DNA of 64,000 nucleotides, taken from Flavobacteriaceae bacterium (GTDB lineage Bacteria > Bacteroidota > Bacteroidia > Flavobacteriales > Flavobacteriaceae). This document shows, one piece after another, positions 27,385 through 37,219 of this stretch. Numbering within the stretch: the stretch's first letter is position 1; each line of letters starts with the position of its first letter. A program made the translations under genes and the position numbers. The stretch covers positions 1-64,000 of the forward strand of contig JAKMDI010000005.1 of assembly GCA_022428005.1 (NCBI GenBank), in the 5' to 3' direction. Below the pieces are notes generated by a model. That model saw only the letters and a program-made list of their open reading frames with translations. It did not search any database and was not told where the DNA came from.

Positions 27385-29463
27385 TCAATCAATTTTATTC
27401 CTTTGCCACTCTAATTGGTTGTTCATTTTTTTTATCATGAGTAATTCTGGATAAAACTGCCAGTCGAAAGAGTGTAGCTGGTTGGAAAGATGGTTGTGAT
27501 AGTCCTGATCCAAAATATAGTCAAAGGGTTTGTGAAGTAACCTTGTTTTTGAGTAGGTCATTTCAAGGGTGTCTCTTATGCGGTAAAAATCTTTCTCTAA
27601 CTGAATAATTTTAGCTTTTTCAATTAATCGTTCCTCGGAATTTTTCGCCTGATCAAAACGTCTTAACGCCAACAAGATTTTAGGGGTAAATTGCACCAAT
27701 TCATTCACCCGTTGATAGACCTCAAGAGTATAGTCGTTTCTTTTGGCGAGCTTTTGCATTTGTTTTATCTTGATGTCAATCCCATAGGTGCTCTCTATCA
27801 TTTTTTCGGCTTTGGAGAGTCGGTCTTTGTGTTGAATGGTCCATTGACCTGGAGTACGGAGATCGGGTAAATTTATTAACCCTTCTTCTTCGGGTTGCTC
27901 CATCTGCATTAAATAATTCCTTTTATTTCCTTTGAGAAGAATATTTTTCCAATCTCCTACGGGTCCTTCTAAGGAATCGATGAATGCAAAGGACTCATCA
28001 GCAACCAGATAAGAAAATTCGCGTTGTCGATAGGCTTTTTTGAGCTCATTTTTACTCAGTTGATCACCCGACCAGGTATCATTTGCAAATGCAATAATTC
28101 CTCTATTGTACAGCTCAAAATGAGGGGAGTCGTCGTCCCATAGTGTCAAGAGCAGTCCGTCCAAACCTGTCGCTATGGAAGTTAAAGTAAAACTGCGTAT
28201 GTTGTTCATGTTGCTTTCTTTTTGTGGCATTAAAACCCAACGGGTTTGTCCAGCAGTGGCCCCCATCACTTTCAATCCATGGTCTCTAAACCACTGCATG
28301 GCTTTGGTGTTTCCATAGGCTTCAGGACTGTTATAGTTCCATCGCATATAGATACAGTTTTTTGGAAATTGAGGTAAAAAAGCTTCTAATTTGTGTTGAT
28401 TGGCATTCCACAAGCTGTCCACTGTTGTTTTTTTCATTTCAGGGCGAAACATAGGGCGGTAAACACCTGTATGTTTGAGTGGCATATCATCCCAAAAAAT
28501 AGGAGTTCTTCCTGCTTTTTCAGCAAAATCAGATACTTTGTTTAACCACAGTAGTTGTAAATCTAAGGCCGATTTACCGCTGTTTCTTCCCGTTGTTTGT
28601 ACTTCGTCACCACCGACATGGAGATATTTTCCATGGGGCAAGGCTTCCAGTGCGTCTCTATATAAATCGTATTGAACCTCATAGGTTTTTGGATTTAGGG
28701 GATCAAATGCCCAGTCGCTCTTTGGATCGTCCCTCAGCGATTTGTATTCATCGTGTTTTAATATGAAGGAGGCATGGCCCAATCCTTGAACTAATGGCGA
28801 GATTGAAATATTACGTTCAATAGCATAGTCACTTAGTTTTCGCCATTCTTCCATAGTAAGCGCATCTGAAGAACCCACCTTGGGCTGACGTTTGTATTTT
28901 ATTTTGTCTTCTAATTCTGCGATAATTCCGTTGATTTTATATTTTCTTAGTTTGTCCAACAAGTCATAATAGTATTCTAACTTTTCTCGGTGGTGTTTTA
29001 CATCCCAATGAATGGCCCGATAGGCGAGAAGGGGATAATCTTTGATACTACAGGACGGGAGTTTTACCTGTTGTTCAGCAGCATCTTCCATCAATTGTTC
29101 TAAGGTGGCCAACCCATAGAGCAACCCAGCTTGATCTTTGGCTGTAATTAGGATTTGATCTTGTCCTATTTCCATCAAGTAACCCTCTGCTTTGAGGTCC
29201 AATTCGTTATCAATAGCATAAATTAATTGTGCCTTATCTCGGTTTTCTGTCGCTGATGCCTGATCCAAGAATTCACTTCCAGGAGGCAGTGGACGGTTTG
29301 TGGCATTGTAGTAATATTGAACGTCGTCAGCATTCAGCTTACTATTTCCTGTGATATTCCATTCCTGAGGTTGGGGCAGTATTTTAAAATCTCCGCTACG
29401 TTTTCCTGTTTCGCAAGAAATTGAGAGCAGTAGGACAAATAGATAGTGTAATTTAAATTTCAT
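27385..29463 (-). CDS. GH20-family beta-N-acetylhexosaminidase-like lipoprotein
   Basis: A 692-residue exported protein. The N-terminus is a lipoprotein signal (LLLSISC, lipid Cys17), so it is expected in the periplasm or outer membrane. A GH20b-like domain (about residues 30-135) precedes a TIM barrel from about residue 147; the catalytic pair D286-E287 is visible in HVGGDEV. GH20 enzymes remove terminal beta-linked GlcNAc or GalNAc. The C-terminal 200 residues are charged and helical and I do not recognise them. The gene starts 19 bp after the GH29 fucosidase gene, so the two form a pair. Confidence 0.85.
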   Translation of the reverse strand: MKFKLHYLFVLLLSISCETGKRSGDFKILPQPQEWNITGNSKLNADDVQYYYNATNRPLPPGSEFLDQASATENRDKAQLIYAIDNELDLKAEGYLMEIGQDQILITAKDQAGLLYGLATLEQLMEDAAEQQVKLPSCSIKDYPLLAYRAIHWDVKHHREKLEYYYDLLDKLRKYKINGIIAELEDKIKYKRQPKVGSSDALTMEEWRKLSDYAIERNISISPLVQGLGHASFILKHDEYKSLRDDPKSDWAFDPLNPKTYEVQYDLYRDALEALPHGKYLHVGGDEVQTTGRNSGKSALDLQLLWLNKVSDFAEKAGRTPIFWDDMPLKHTGVYRPMFRPEMKKTTVDSLWNANQHKLEAFLPQFPKNCIYMRWNYNSPEAYGNTKAMQWFRDHGLKVMGATAGQTRWVLMPQKESNMNNIRSFTLTSIATGLDGLLLTLWDDDSPHFELYNRGIIAFANDTWSGDQLSKNELKKAYRQREFSYLVADESFAFIDSLEGPVGDWKNILLKGNKRNYLMQMEQPEEEGLINLPDLRTPGQWTIQHKDRLSKAEKMIESTYGIDIKIKQMQKLAKRNDYTLEVYQRVNELVQFTPKILLALRRFDQAKNSEERLIEKAKIIQLEKDFYRIRDTLEMTYSKTRLLHKPFDYILDQDYHNHLSNQLHSFDWQFYPELLMIKKMNNQLEWQRNKID

Positions 29464-29482
29464 TTTTTAGATTTTAGGATTA

Positions 29483-30970
29483 TTATTTTTCATTTGGGGA
29501 CGATTTGAAAAGACCAAAATTTGAGATGGCAACGGTATTGTTGGCCGCAGTAATTCGCAACCGTATTTTATTTGTTTTCACCTTTGGAATTCTCAGTATT
29601 CTTTTATAACCGATAGTGGTTCCTTTAAATATATTTTTCCACTGTTGAGAATCAAATATATCAATTTCAAATTGACTGATACGTTGACCGAATTCAATGG
29701 GTTCTTGTACCATTATACGGTCAAAGGTTTCTTCCTTAACGAGTTCAACCTCTATGTCTGCAGGAAGAATATCATCTTCTGTTGCCCAATAGGTTTTTGG
29801 GTCTTGATCAACCGTGTTCTGTGGGGAGAATTTTGAATGATTGTAACGCTGACTATTGGCCGAAACTTTTTGATTTTTTGCTAAGTTCAAGGAAAACGAT
29901 TCGTCTAAAATGGCCTTAAATTCGGTAAGTGCTTTTACGTCATTTTCGTGAATGACTCCTCTCTTGTCTGGGGGTAGATTGAGAAGTAAAAGGGCGTTCC
30001 TTCCAACCGATTTGTAATATATATCAAGCAGTTGTTGTGGTGTTTTTACCAAACTGTCTTGACTGGCGTGATAAAACCATCCTGGACGAATAGACACATC
30101 GCATTGTCCTACAATCCATTGGTTTCCATTGGGGTCTCCTGTATTTAGGTACTCGGTGTTGGAGGCACCTATGGTGAGGTTTTCTGTGTTGATGGTTGAC
30201 CAAAAAGTACTTCCGGCAAAGCCTTTTTCGTTACCGATCCAGTGAACATCTGGACCAGCGTCGGAAAATATTTTGATATTGGGTTGAATATTTTTTACAA
30301 AAGAGATGATATTTGGCCAGCCGTAATAGGTATCTCTGTCAATCTTACGAATTTCGTTGGCGCCTCCATAAAAACCATCGCCTCCATTGGCCCCATCAAA
30401 CCAAATTTCATTGATTTCACCGTATTGTGTCAATAGTTCCTCTAATTGGTTTTTGTAATAAACGATGTAGGATTCCTTCCCATAATCCTTGTGATTTCTG
30501 TCCCATGGGGATAAATAAAGCCCCGCTTTTAAGCCGTATTTTTTACAGGCCATGACAAACTCTTTTACTATATCTCCTTTACCTGCCTTATAGGGACTGT
30601 TTTTAATGCTGTGTTCTGTATAATTACTAGGCCATAGGCAAAATCCGTCGTGGTGTTTTGCCGTGAGTATCAACTGCTTCATCCCAGCAGCTTTTGCAGT
30701 TTTTACCCATTGTTCTACATCCAACTGGCTGGGATTAAATATTTCGGGACTTTCATCACCATAACCCCATTCCTTATCCGTAAAAGTATTTACGGTAAAG
30801 TGGATAAACCCGATCAGCTCCATTTGCTGATAATCTATTAAGTTTTGACTGGGTACCACATCATTAGGGGTAATAGCTCCTGGTGGGTTCGGTGAGCATG
30901 CACTGAGTAATAACAACAGTGAGGCGCTGATGTAAATCATCAATCTAAAACACATTATTGAGTAAATCAA
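29483..30970 (-). CDS. GH29-family alpha-L-fucosidase lipoprotein
   Basis: A 495-residue exported protein with a lipoprotein signal (LLLLLSAC, lipid Cys25; an internal Met at residue 6 or 11 could be the true start). The GH29 barrel shows TAKHHDGFCLWPS and the likely nucleophile D192 in EIWFDGANG. The C-terminal 130 residues (about 360-490) look like an F5/8-type (CBM32-like) beta-sandwich that binds sugars. It should release alpha-L-fucose from glycans, and it partners with the GH20 gene downstream; such pairs digest fucosylated N-acetylhexosamine glycans. No SusC/SusD genes lie beside it. Confidence 0.87.
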   Translation of the reverse strand: MIYSIMCFRLMIYISASLLLLLSACSPNPPGAITPNDVVPSQNLIDYQQMELIGFIHFTVNTFTDKEWGYGDESPEIFNPSQLDVEQWVKTAKAAGMKQLILTAKHHDGFCLWPSNYTEHSIKNSPYKAGKGDIVKEFVMACKKYGLKAGLYLSPWDRNHKDYGKESYIVYYKNQLEELLTQYGEINEIWFDGANGGDGFYGGANEIRKIDRDTYYGWPNIISFVKNIQPNIKIFSDAGPDVHWIGNEKGFAGSTFWSTINTENLTIGASNTEYLNTGDPNGNQWIVGQCDVSIRPGWFYHASQDSLVKTPQQLLDIYYKSVGRNALLLLNLPPDKRGVIHENDVKALTEFKAILDESFSLNLAKNQKVSANSQRYNHSKFSPQNTVDQDPKTYWATEDDILPADIEVELVKEETFDRIMVQEPIEFGQRISQFEIDIFDSQQWKNIFKGTTIGYKRILRIPKVKTNKIRLRITAANNTVAISNFGLFKSSPNEK

Positions 30971-31232
30971 GCATATAATGGATTATCAATATAGAAAATT
31001 TATATTAATTAGAAATTGAAATACGATACCTATGAACTAATTTCTATATATGAATCGATTGAAAATAAAGTAATTAGCAAATCGTGGCTTGTTAAACAAC
31101 TATCCGACACAAAAAAAATGTAAATAGAAGTTAGGTAGATAAATACCTTCCGAAAAGAAAGTCGTCTAAGGTTTGATCTTATTAAATCGGTATCAATAAT
31201 TCTCCAAACGAATAGACAGCTGATCGTATGTT

Positions 31233-32297
31233 TTAAATGATTTTCTCTACCAAATAATCACCGACCTGACTTGTTTTATAGGCTTTTCCTCCAGTCTCTA
31301 CCAAGTCTTCGGTCACGAAACCTTCGGCTAAGGAAGCATCGACCACTTTTCTGATCAAGGCACCTTCCTCTTGAAGACCAAATGACATTTCAAACATCAT
31401 GGCGGCTGACAACACCGTCGCCAATGGGTTGGCAATATCTTTTCCTGCGGCCTGCGGAAACGAACCATGAATGGGTTCGTACAATCCTATTTCGGCTCCC
31501 ACAGATGCGGAAGGCATTAAGCCCATGGAGCCTGAAATGACAGAGGCTTCATCGGTGAGTATGTCACCAAAAAGATTTTCTGTAATGAGAACATCATAAC
31601 TGTTGGGCCACTGTACTAATCTCATGGCGACTGCATCCACAAATTCATAGGCCACTTCAACTTCTGGGTAGTCTTTTTCCATGTCTTGTACAGTCTCTCT
31701 CCAAAGTCTGGAGCTTTCCAAAACATTGGCTTTGTCTACACAGCACAATTTTTTACTCCTTGTCATGGCCAACTCAAAACCTTTTTTGGCCAGTCGTTGT
31801 ATTTCTTCTCGGGTGTAAGTACAGGTATCAAAGGCAGTATTGCCCTCGTCTTTTCTGCCTCTTTCTCCAAAATAAATACCTCCAGTGAGTTCTCTTAAAA
31901 ATACTAAATCAGTTCCTTCTATTCGCTCTCTTTTAAGAGGTGATTTCTCGATTAGAGAGGGAAAAGTAAAGGTGGGTCGAACATTGGCAAATAGCCCTAA
32001 TTTTTTTCTCATTTTGAGCAAACCCTGTTCTGGTCTTACCTTAGCGGAGGGATCGTTATCAAAGCGGGGATGTCCAATGGCACCGAAAAGAACTGCGTCC
32101 GCATTGACACAGACTTCGTGGGTTTCGTCGGGGTAGGGTTCTCCCACTGCGTCTATGGCAGCAGCGCCAGTGAGGGCTGGCATCCAAATGATCTCATGAT
32201 TGAATTTCTTTGCGATAGCGTCGCAAACTTTTACAGCTTGATCAATTACTTCAGGGCCTATGCCGTCTCCAGCCAAAAGGGCGATTTTTAATTTCAT
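31233..32297 (-). CDS. leuB: 3-isopropylmalate dehydrogenase
   Basis: NAD-dependent oxidative decarboxylase of leucine synthesis, 354 residues. The beta-decarboxylating dehydrogenase features are LLAGDGIGPEVIDQAVKV at the N-terminus, the FLRELTGGIYFG segment, and the GSMGLMPSASVG/YEPIHGSFPQAAGK region for metal and NAD. It is the last gene of the leu operon and follows the second leuA-family gene by 13 bp. The 262 bp downstream, before the GH29 start, hold no gene I can support. Confidence 0.95.
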   Translation of the reverse strand: MKLKIALLAGDGIGPEVIDQAVKVCDAIAKKFNHEIIWMPALTGAAAIDAVGEPYPDETHEVCVNADAVLFGAIGHPRFDNDPSAKVRPEQGLLKMRKKLGLFANVRPTFTFPSLIEKSPLKRERIEGTDLVFLRELTGGIYFGERGRKDEGNTAFDTCTYTREEIQRLAKKGFELAMTRSKKLCCVDKANVLESSRLWRETVQDMEKDYPEVEVAYEFVDAVAMRLVQWPNSYDVLITENLFGDILTDEASVISGSMGLMPSASVGAEIGLYEPIHGSFPQAAGKDIANPLATVLSAAMMFEMSFGLQEEGALIRKVVDASLAEGFVTEDLVETGGKAYKTSQVGDYLVEKII

Positions 32298-32310
32298 TTG
32301 TTGTAATAGG

Positions 32311-33828
32311 TTAGGAAATGATATTTAACATTTTTTCGGTGGCTTTGATCGCAGATACTGTTTGATCCGAATCCAATCCACGTGTGATAAATTCCTTTTT
32401 TGCATTCTTCCAAGTGATCAGGGTTTCACACAATGCATCAGAATTACTCCCTGGGGGAATGCGAACAGCGTAATCGATCAAAAGCGGTAGGTCCTTCTCT
32501 TTTTTTAAGTATATTTTTTTGATGGCATTCATAAAAGCGTCGAACTGACCATCACCCGAAGCATTTTCTTCTAAGATTTCCCCTTCCATATCCAGTGAAA
32601 CAGCAGTGGTTGGGCGAAGCCCTTTTGAATGGGTCAATACGTAGGATTTTACCACTACTTTTTGTTCTGTGTTACTGTTCAGGACATCAGAGATGATGTA
32701 GGGTAAATCCTCTGTGGTTACAATTTCTTTTTTGTCGCCCAATTCGATTATGCGTTGGGTTACTTTTTTTATTTCCTCGTCATTCAACGTAACGCCGAGT
32801 TTTTGTAAATTTTTCTGAATATTGGCTTTTCCAGAGGTTTTTCCGAGAGCGTATTCACGCGTTCTGCCAAATCGTTCGGGAAGTAGGTCATTGAAATAGA
32901 GGTTGTTTTTTTTATCCCCATCGGCATGTATACCCGCAGTCTGGGTAAACACATTTTGCCCTACCACAGGTTTGTTGGCTGGAATTCTAAAGCCGGTAAA
33001 AGTAGCTACCAGCTTGCTTACTTTGAAAAGTGAGCTCTCGTTGATGTTTACCTCGACTTCCGGTAAAAAATCCTTGAGGGAAGCTACGGTGCTGGCCATG
33101 GGGGTATTTCCCGCCCTTTCACCCATACCGTTTATGGTGAGGTGCAGACCATGACAACCCGCCCTAACGGCTTCCATGGTGTTGGCAACACTCAAATCAT
33201 AGTCGTTGTGTCCGTGAAAATCGAAGTGTATATTCGGGAATTTCTTTACGATTTCTGAAATAAATGAGTAGGTTTCGTAATAAGTCATCACCCCCAAAGT
33301 GTCAGGTAAAAGTACCCGCTTGACAGGAAGTGTGGCAACAAAAGACAGGTAATCATTGACATAGTCTTTTGAGTTTCTCATACCATTACTCCAGTCCTCT
33401 AAATATACATTCGTACTGATGCCCTCCTTCTGGGCCATCAAGACGTTTTCTTCTATGGATTTAAAATGTTGATCAGGTGTTTTCTTCAGTTGATGTTTAA
33501 GGTGATTTAGAGAGCCTTTGGTCAACAAATTTTGAACTTTGGCTCCAGTATCGATCATCCAATTCACTGAAGTTCCTCCATCTACAAAAGTCAATACTTC
33601 AACCCTTTGTTGGTGTCCATTGCTTTGGGCCCATTGCGAAATTTCTTTTACAGCATTTCTTTCGCCATCAGAGACTCTTGCCGAGGCTATTTCAATCCGG
33701 TCTACATTTAGCTCCTCCAACAAAAGCTTGGACAAGGTGAGTTTTTCAGCTACAGAAAAAGAAACACCCGAGGTCTGTTCCCCGTCTCGCAGGGTAGTGT
33801 CCATTATTTCTATAGTTCTTTTTTCCAT
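32311..33828 (-). CDS. 2-isopropylmalate/citramalate synthase-family protein with C-terminal regulatory domain
   Basis: A DRE-TIM metallolyase family member, 505 residues. [16 protein letters not shown] marks the start of the barrel, HGHNDYDLSVAN the metal-binding part, and residues from about 385 form a LeuA allosteric (dimer) domain. The operon also holds a regular leuA that lacks such a domain. This protein could be a second 2-isopropylmalate synthase, or a citramalate synthase giving 2-oxobutanoate for isoleucine; no threonine deaminase gene lies in the window. Specificity is not decided by sequence. Confidence 0.85.
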   Translation of the reverse strand: MEKRTIEIMDTTLRDGEQTSGVSFSVAEKLTLSKLLLEELNVDRIEIASARVSDGERNAVKEISQWAQSNGHQQRVEVLTFVDGGTSVNWMIDTGAKVQNLLTKGSLNHLKHQLKKTPDQHFKSIEENVLMAQKEGISTNVYLEDWSNGMRNSKDYVNDYLSFVATLPVKRVLLPDTLGVMTYYETYSFISEIVKKFPNIHFDFHGHNDYDLSVANTMEAVRAGCHGLHLTINGMGERAGNTPMASTVASLKDFLPEVEVNINESSLFKVSKLVATFTGFRIPANKPVVGQNVFTQTAGIHADGDKKNNLYFNDLLPERFGRTREYALGKTSGKANIQKNLQKLGVTLNDEEIKKVTQRIIELGDKKEIVTTEDLPYIISDVLNSNTEQKVVVKSYVLTHSKGLRPTTAVSLDMEGEILEENASGDGQFDAFMNAIKKIYLKKEKDLPLLIDYAVRIPPGSNSDALCETLITWKNAKKEFITRGLDSDQTVSAIKATEKMLNIIS

Positions 33829-33850
33829 GGCCTATTTTCAAAAAGGTCGG

Positions 33851-34447
33851 TTAGAGCGGGGTCGTTTTTGAAAAGGCGCTGACCTCTTCTTTTATGTTTA
33901 ATAAATAGTCAATGTCATCAAATCCATTGGTCATGTTCTCCTTTTTATAAGGATTTATGTCAAAGTTTTCAGCCTTTGCATTTGCGTCGATACTGATTTG
34001 TTGTAGAGGAAGATTGACTGTTAAAGTGGTATTAGGGTCTTGGGATATCGCCGCAAAAATTTCTTCTAAGAATGCTGGGGAGACTTGCACGGGCAATACT
34101 CCTATGTTGAGACAATTGTTTCTAAAAATATCAGCGAAGAAACTGGAAACCACACACCTGAATCCATAATCGTATATTGCCCAAGCAGCGTGCTCACGCG
34201 AGGACCCGGAACCAAAGTTTTTTCCACCTACGAGAATTTTACCGCTGTAGGTGTCGTTGTTGAGGACAAAATCTTCTTTTGGAGAATCATCGCTGTTGTA
34301 GCGCCAGTCTCTAAAAAGGTTGTCTCCAAATCCTACGCGTTCCGTGGCTTTTAAAAAGCGTGCTGGAATAATTTGATCTGTATCGACATTTTCAATTGGT
34401 AGGGGTACTGCAGTGCTGTTGAGGATATTAAATTTATCGTATGCCAT
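33851..34447 (-). CDS. leuD: 3-isopropylmalate dehydratase, small subunit
   Basis: The 198-residue swivel-domain subunit of isopropylmalate isomerase. NVDTDQIIPARFLK and GKNFGSGSSREHAAWAI are diagnostic. It pairs with LeuC, whose stop codon overlaps the leuD start by one base (TAATG), so stoichiometric synthesis by coupling is likely. Confidence 0.96.
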   Translation of the reverse strand: MAYDKFNILNSTAVPLPIENVDTDQIIPARFLKATERVGFGDNLFRDWRYNSDDSPKEDFVLNNDTYSGKILVGGKNFGSGSSREHAAWAIYDYGFRCVVSSFFADIFRNNCLNIGVLPVQVSPAFLEEIFAAISQDPNTTLTVNLPLQQISIDANAKAENFDINPYKKENMTNGFDDIDYLLNIKEEVSAFSKTTPL

Positions 34448-35847
34448 TAGGAATTCATTAAAGTTCTTGGATCGGTTACCTTACCAGTTACGGCCGCTGC
34501 GGCCGCCATTATTGGACTCGCCAATAAGGTTCTTGACCCTGGCCCTTGTCTGCCCTCAAAATTTCTGTTTGAAGTACTCACAGCGTATTTGCCAGTGGGT
34601 ACCTTGTCGTCGTTCATGGCCAAGCAAGCGGAGCATCCTGGCTCTCTGAGCTCAAACCCTGAGGCTTGGAGTATGTCTAAAAGCCCTTCTTCTTTGATAG
34701 CCTCTTCCACTTTGTGGGACCCAGGGACAAGCCATGCAGTTACATTTTCTGCTTTTTTTCTGCCTTTTACAATTTCGGTAAAGGCGCGAAAGTCTTCAAT
34801 TCTTCCGTTGGTACAACTGCCAATAAACACAAAATCGATGTCTTTACCGATCATACTTTCTCCCTCATTGTATCCCATATAGCTTAGGGACTTCTGATAG
34901 GTTGCTGTACCGCCTTCAATTGTATCAACAGTCGGGATATTTTTTGAGATTCCGATTCCCATGCCTGGGTTTGTCCCAAATGTAATCATGGGTTCTATTT
35001 CTTTACCATCGAAGAAGAGCTCCTTGTCGAACTCAGCACCTTCGTCAGTGTAGAGCTCTTGCCAATAGTCCATGGCTTTGTTCCAAGCGTCACCTTTTGG
35101 GGTAAACTCTCTGTCTTTTATATAATGAAAAGTTTTTTCATCAGGGGCAATCATACCGCCACGAGCACCCATTTCAATGCTGAGGTTACAAACGGTCATT
35201 CGGCCTTCCATGGTCATGTTTTTAAATACCTCTCCGGCGTATTCGACAAAGTATCCTGTGGCACCAGAGGTTGTGAGCTGCGCTATTATAAAAAGTGCGA
35301 CATCTTTAGGGCCCACCCCTTTTTGGAGGTCACCATTGATGGTGATCCTCATTTTTTTTGGCTTAGGTTGAAGTATACACTGTGTAGATAATACCATTTC
35401 CACCTCCGAAGTGCCAATTCCAAAAGCAATGGCACCGAATGCGCCATGGGTAGAGGTGTGGGAGTCACCACAGACGATGGTGGCGCCTGGTACGGTGATC
35501 CCGTATTCTGGACCTACTACATGTACTATTCCATTTTTTTCGTGTCCCAGTCCCCAGAAGGAAATATCGTGCTCCGCTGCATTTTTTTCTAAAGCATCCA
35601 ATTGTTTAGCAGAAAGTGGATCTTTTACTGGCAAGTGCTGGTTTACGGTAGGGGTATTGTGATCTGCTGTTGCAAATGTTTTTTCGGGAAACATCACTTT
35701 TATATTTCTGTTTTTTAAGCCCAAAAAGGCTACGGGGCTGGTCACCTCATGGACCATGTGCCGATCGATAAAAAGCACGTCGGGCCCTTGATCAATTTGT
35801 TGCACTACATGTTTGTCCCAAACTTTGTCAAAAAGTGTTTTTTTCAT
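34447..35847 (-). CDS. leuC: 3-isopropylmalate dehydratase, large subunit
   Basis: A 466-residue aconitase-family [4Fe-4S] subunit. Cluster ligands are visible in [13 protein letters not shown] and in the C-x2-C of [11 protein letters not shown], and [14 protein letters not shown] is the upstream active-site segment. With LeuD it isomerises 2- to 3-isopropylmalate. It lies 72 bp after leuA and shares one base with leuD. Confidence 0.97.
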   Translation of the reverse strand: MKKTLFDKVWDKHVVQQIDQGPDVLFIDRHMVHEVTSPVAFLGLKNRNIKVMFPEKTFATADHNTPTVNQHLPVKDPLSAKQLDALEKNAAEHDISFWGLGHEKNGIVHVVGPEYGITVPGATIVCGDSHTSTHGAFGAIAFGIGTSEVEMVLSTQCILQPKPKKMRITINGDLQKGVGPKDVALFIIAQLTTSGATGYFVEYAGEVFKNMTMEGRMTVCNLSIEMGARGGMIAPDEKTFHYIKDREFTPKGDAWNKAMDYWQELYTDEGAEFDKELFFDGKEIEPMITFGTNPGMGIGISKNIPTVDTIEGGTATYQKSLSYMGYNEGESMIGKDIDFVFIGSCTNGRIEDFRAFTEIVKGRKKAENVTAWLVPGSHKVEEAIKEEGLLDILQASGFELREPGCSACLAMNDDKVPTGKYAVSTSNRNFEGRQGPGSRTLLASPIMAAAAAVTGKVTDPRTLMNS

Positions 35848-35919
35848 TTGTATTGGTATGTTTTTACAATCCTAATTTAGTGATATTTAATACAGGGTAA
35901 AGGTAAAATAGAAAAACGA

Positions 35920-37074
35920 TTAAAACCCGCAGGCTTTTATGATTTTTGGTATATCATCGTCATTGACTTCTTTTTGTTGGTCGGCTATTTTTAAGAATTC
36001 GCTGTAAACCTTGTCCAATTGAAGTTTGTCTAACTCAAAACCAATATTCTTAGCTCGGTAGGCCAGGGCTGCCCGACCACTTCTGGCGGTTAGCACAATA
36101 GCAGATTCTGTTACCCCTACATCGTGAGGGTCCATGATTTCATAGGTTTCACGTTTTTTGATGACCCCGTCTTGATGAATTCCTGAGCTGTGAGCGAATG
36201 CATTGGCACCCACAACGGCTTTGTTGGGTTGAACAGGCATGCCCATACTTTCAGAGACCAATTGACTGGTTGAAAAGAGGAGCTTCGCATTGATGTTGGT
36301 ATCCAGTTTTAAATCGGGGTGTTGTCGCATTATCATAACAACCTCCTCCAAAGAGGTATTCCCTGCTCTTTCACCAATTCCGTTAATGGTACATTCAATT
36401 TGCCTTGCCCCGTTGATTACCCCTGCGATGGAGTTGGCGGTTGCCAGTCCCAGATCGTTATGGCAATGACAAGAAAGTGTGGCCTTGTCAATGTCTTTTA
36501 CATTTTCCTTTAAATATTTAATTTTTGCACCGTATTCTTCAGGTAAACAATACCCGGTGGTGTCAGGTATATTCAGTACAGTGGCACCAGCTTTGATCAC
36601 GGCCTCACAAACTCTGGCGAGAAATTCATTGTCTGTTCTTCCAGCATCCTCGGCATAAAACTCAATATCCTCTACAAAACTTTTGGCATAGCTGACGGCT
36701 CCGGTGGCCCTTTCAAGAATGTCTTCACGATTGGAGTTAAATTTGTACCTAATATGGGCATCGGAAGTACCAATACCAGTGTGGATTCTCGATTTTTTTG
36801 CATCTTTAAGGGCTTCGGCAGCCACTTCAATATCTTTTTTTACTGCACGTGTTAATCCACAAACTCTGGCGTTTTTTATCAGCTGCGCAATTTTAACAAC
36901 AGAGTCAAAGTCACCCGGGCTTGATATGGGAAAACCGGCTTCCAACACATCAACTCCCAATTCGTCCAATCGCTCTGCAATTATGAGCTTATTTTTGGTG
37001 TCCAGTTTACATCCCGGGACCTGTTCTCCGTCTCGTAAAGTGGTATCAAATATTTGTACTTGCCCCTGGGCCAT
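35920..37074 (-). CDS. leuA: 2-isopropylmalate synthase (short form without regulatory domain)
   Basis: First committed enzyme of leucine synthesis: condenses acetyl-CoA with 2-oxoisovalerate. At 384 residues it ends soon after the catalytic barrel and linker; the roughly 120-residue C-terminal leucine-binding domain of standard LeuA is missing. Barrel motifs are [30 protein letters not shown] and HSSGIHQDG. First gene of the leu operon, divergent from the helical-repeat gene. Leucine feedback must come from elsewhere, perhaps from the second family member in the operon. Confidence 0.92.
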   Translation of the reverse strand: MAQGQVQIFDTTLRDGEQVPGCKLDTKNKLIIAERLDELGVDVLEAGFPISSPGDFDSVVKIAQLIKNARVCGLTRAVKKDIEVAAEALKDAKKSRIHTGIGTSDAHIRYKFNSNREDILERATGAVSYAKSFVEDIEFYAEDAGRTDNEFLARVCEAVIKAGATVLNIPDTTGYCLPEEYGAKIKYLKENVKDIDKATLSCHCHNDLGLATANSIAGVINGARQIECTINGIGERAGNTSLEEVVMIMRQHPDLKLDTNINAKLLFSTSQLVSESMGMPVQPNKAVVGANAFAHSSGIHQDGVIKKRETYEIMDPHDVGVTESAIVLTARSGRAALAYRAKNIGFELDKLQLDKVYSEFLKIADQQKEVNDDDIPKIIKACGF

Positions 37075-37134
37075 TGATGTTTAAATTAATAATGCATAAC
37101 GAATGTAGCGTGAAATGGTAAATACTAGGATTAA

Positions 37135-37168
37135 TTGCTTAATTTTATTACAATATTCTCTACCTTTG
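37135..37168 (+). promoter_or_regulatory. Predicted promoter of the helical-repeat gene
   Basis: TTG (37135-37137), a 23-bp spacer and TACCTTTG (37161-37168), a full TAnnTTTG match, 51 bp upstream of the ATG at 37220. Confidence 0.5.
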
Positions 37169-37219
37169 TTTTGGGTTTAAGTTACTAAGAAACAACAATT
37201 TAAATTAGTTTTTGTTACA

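Noticed and set aside
30971-31232. Small gene in the GH29-leuB gap
   Set aside because: All ATG frames on both strands that I read close within about ten codons; region is AT-rich with no clear fold.
37075-37219. Leucine leader peptide upstream of leuA on the minus strand
   Set aside because: No frame with clustered Leu codons and no terminator hairpin; only a 3-codon ATG frame.
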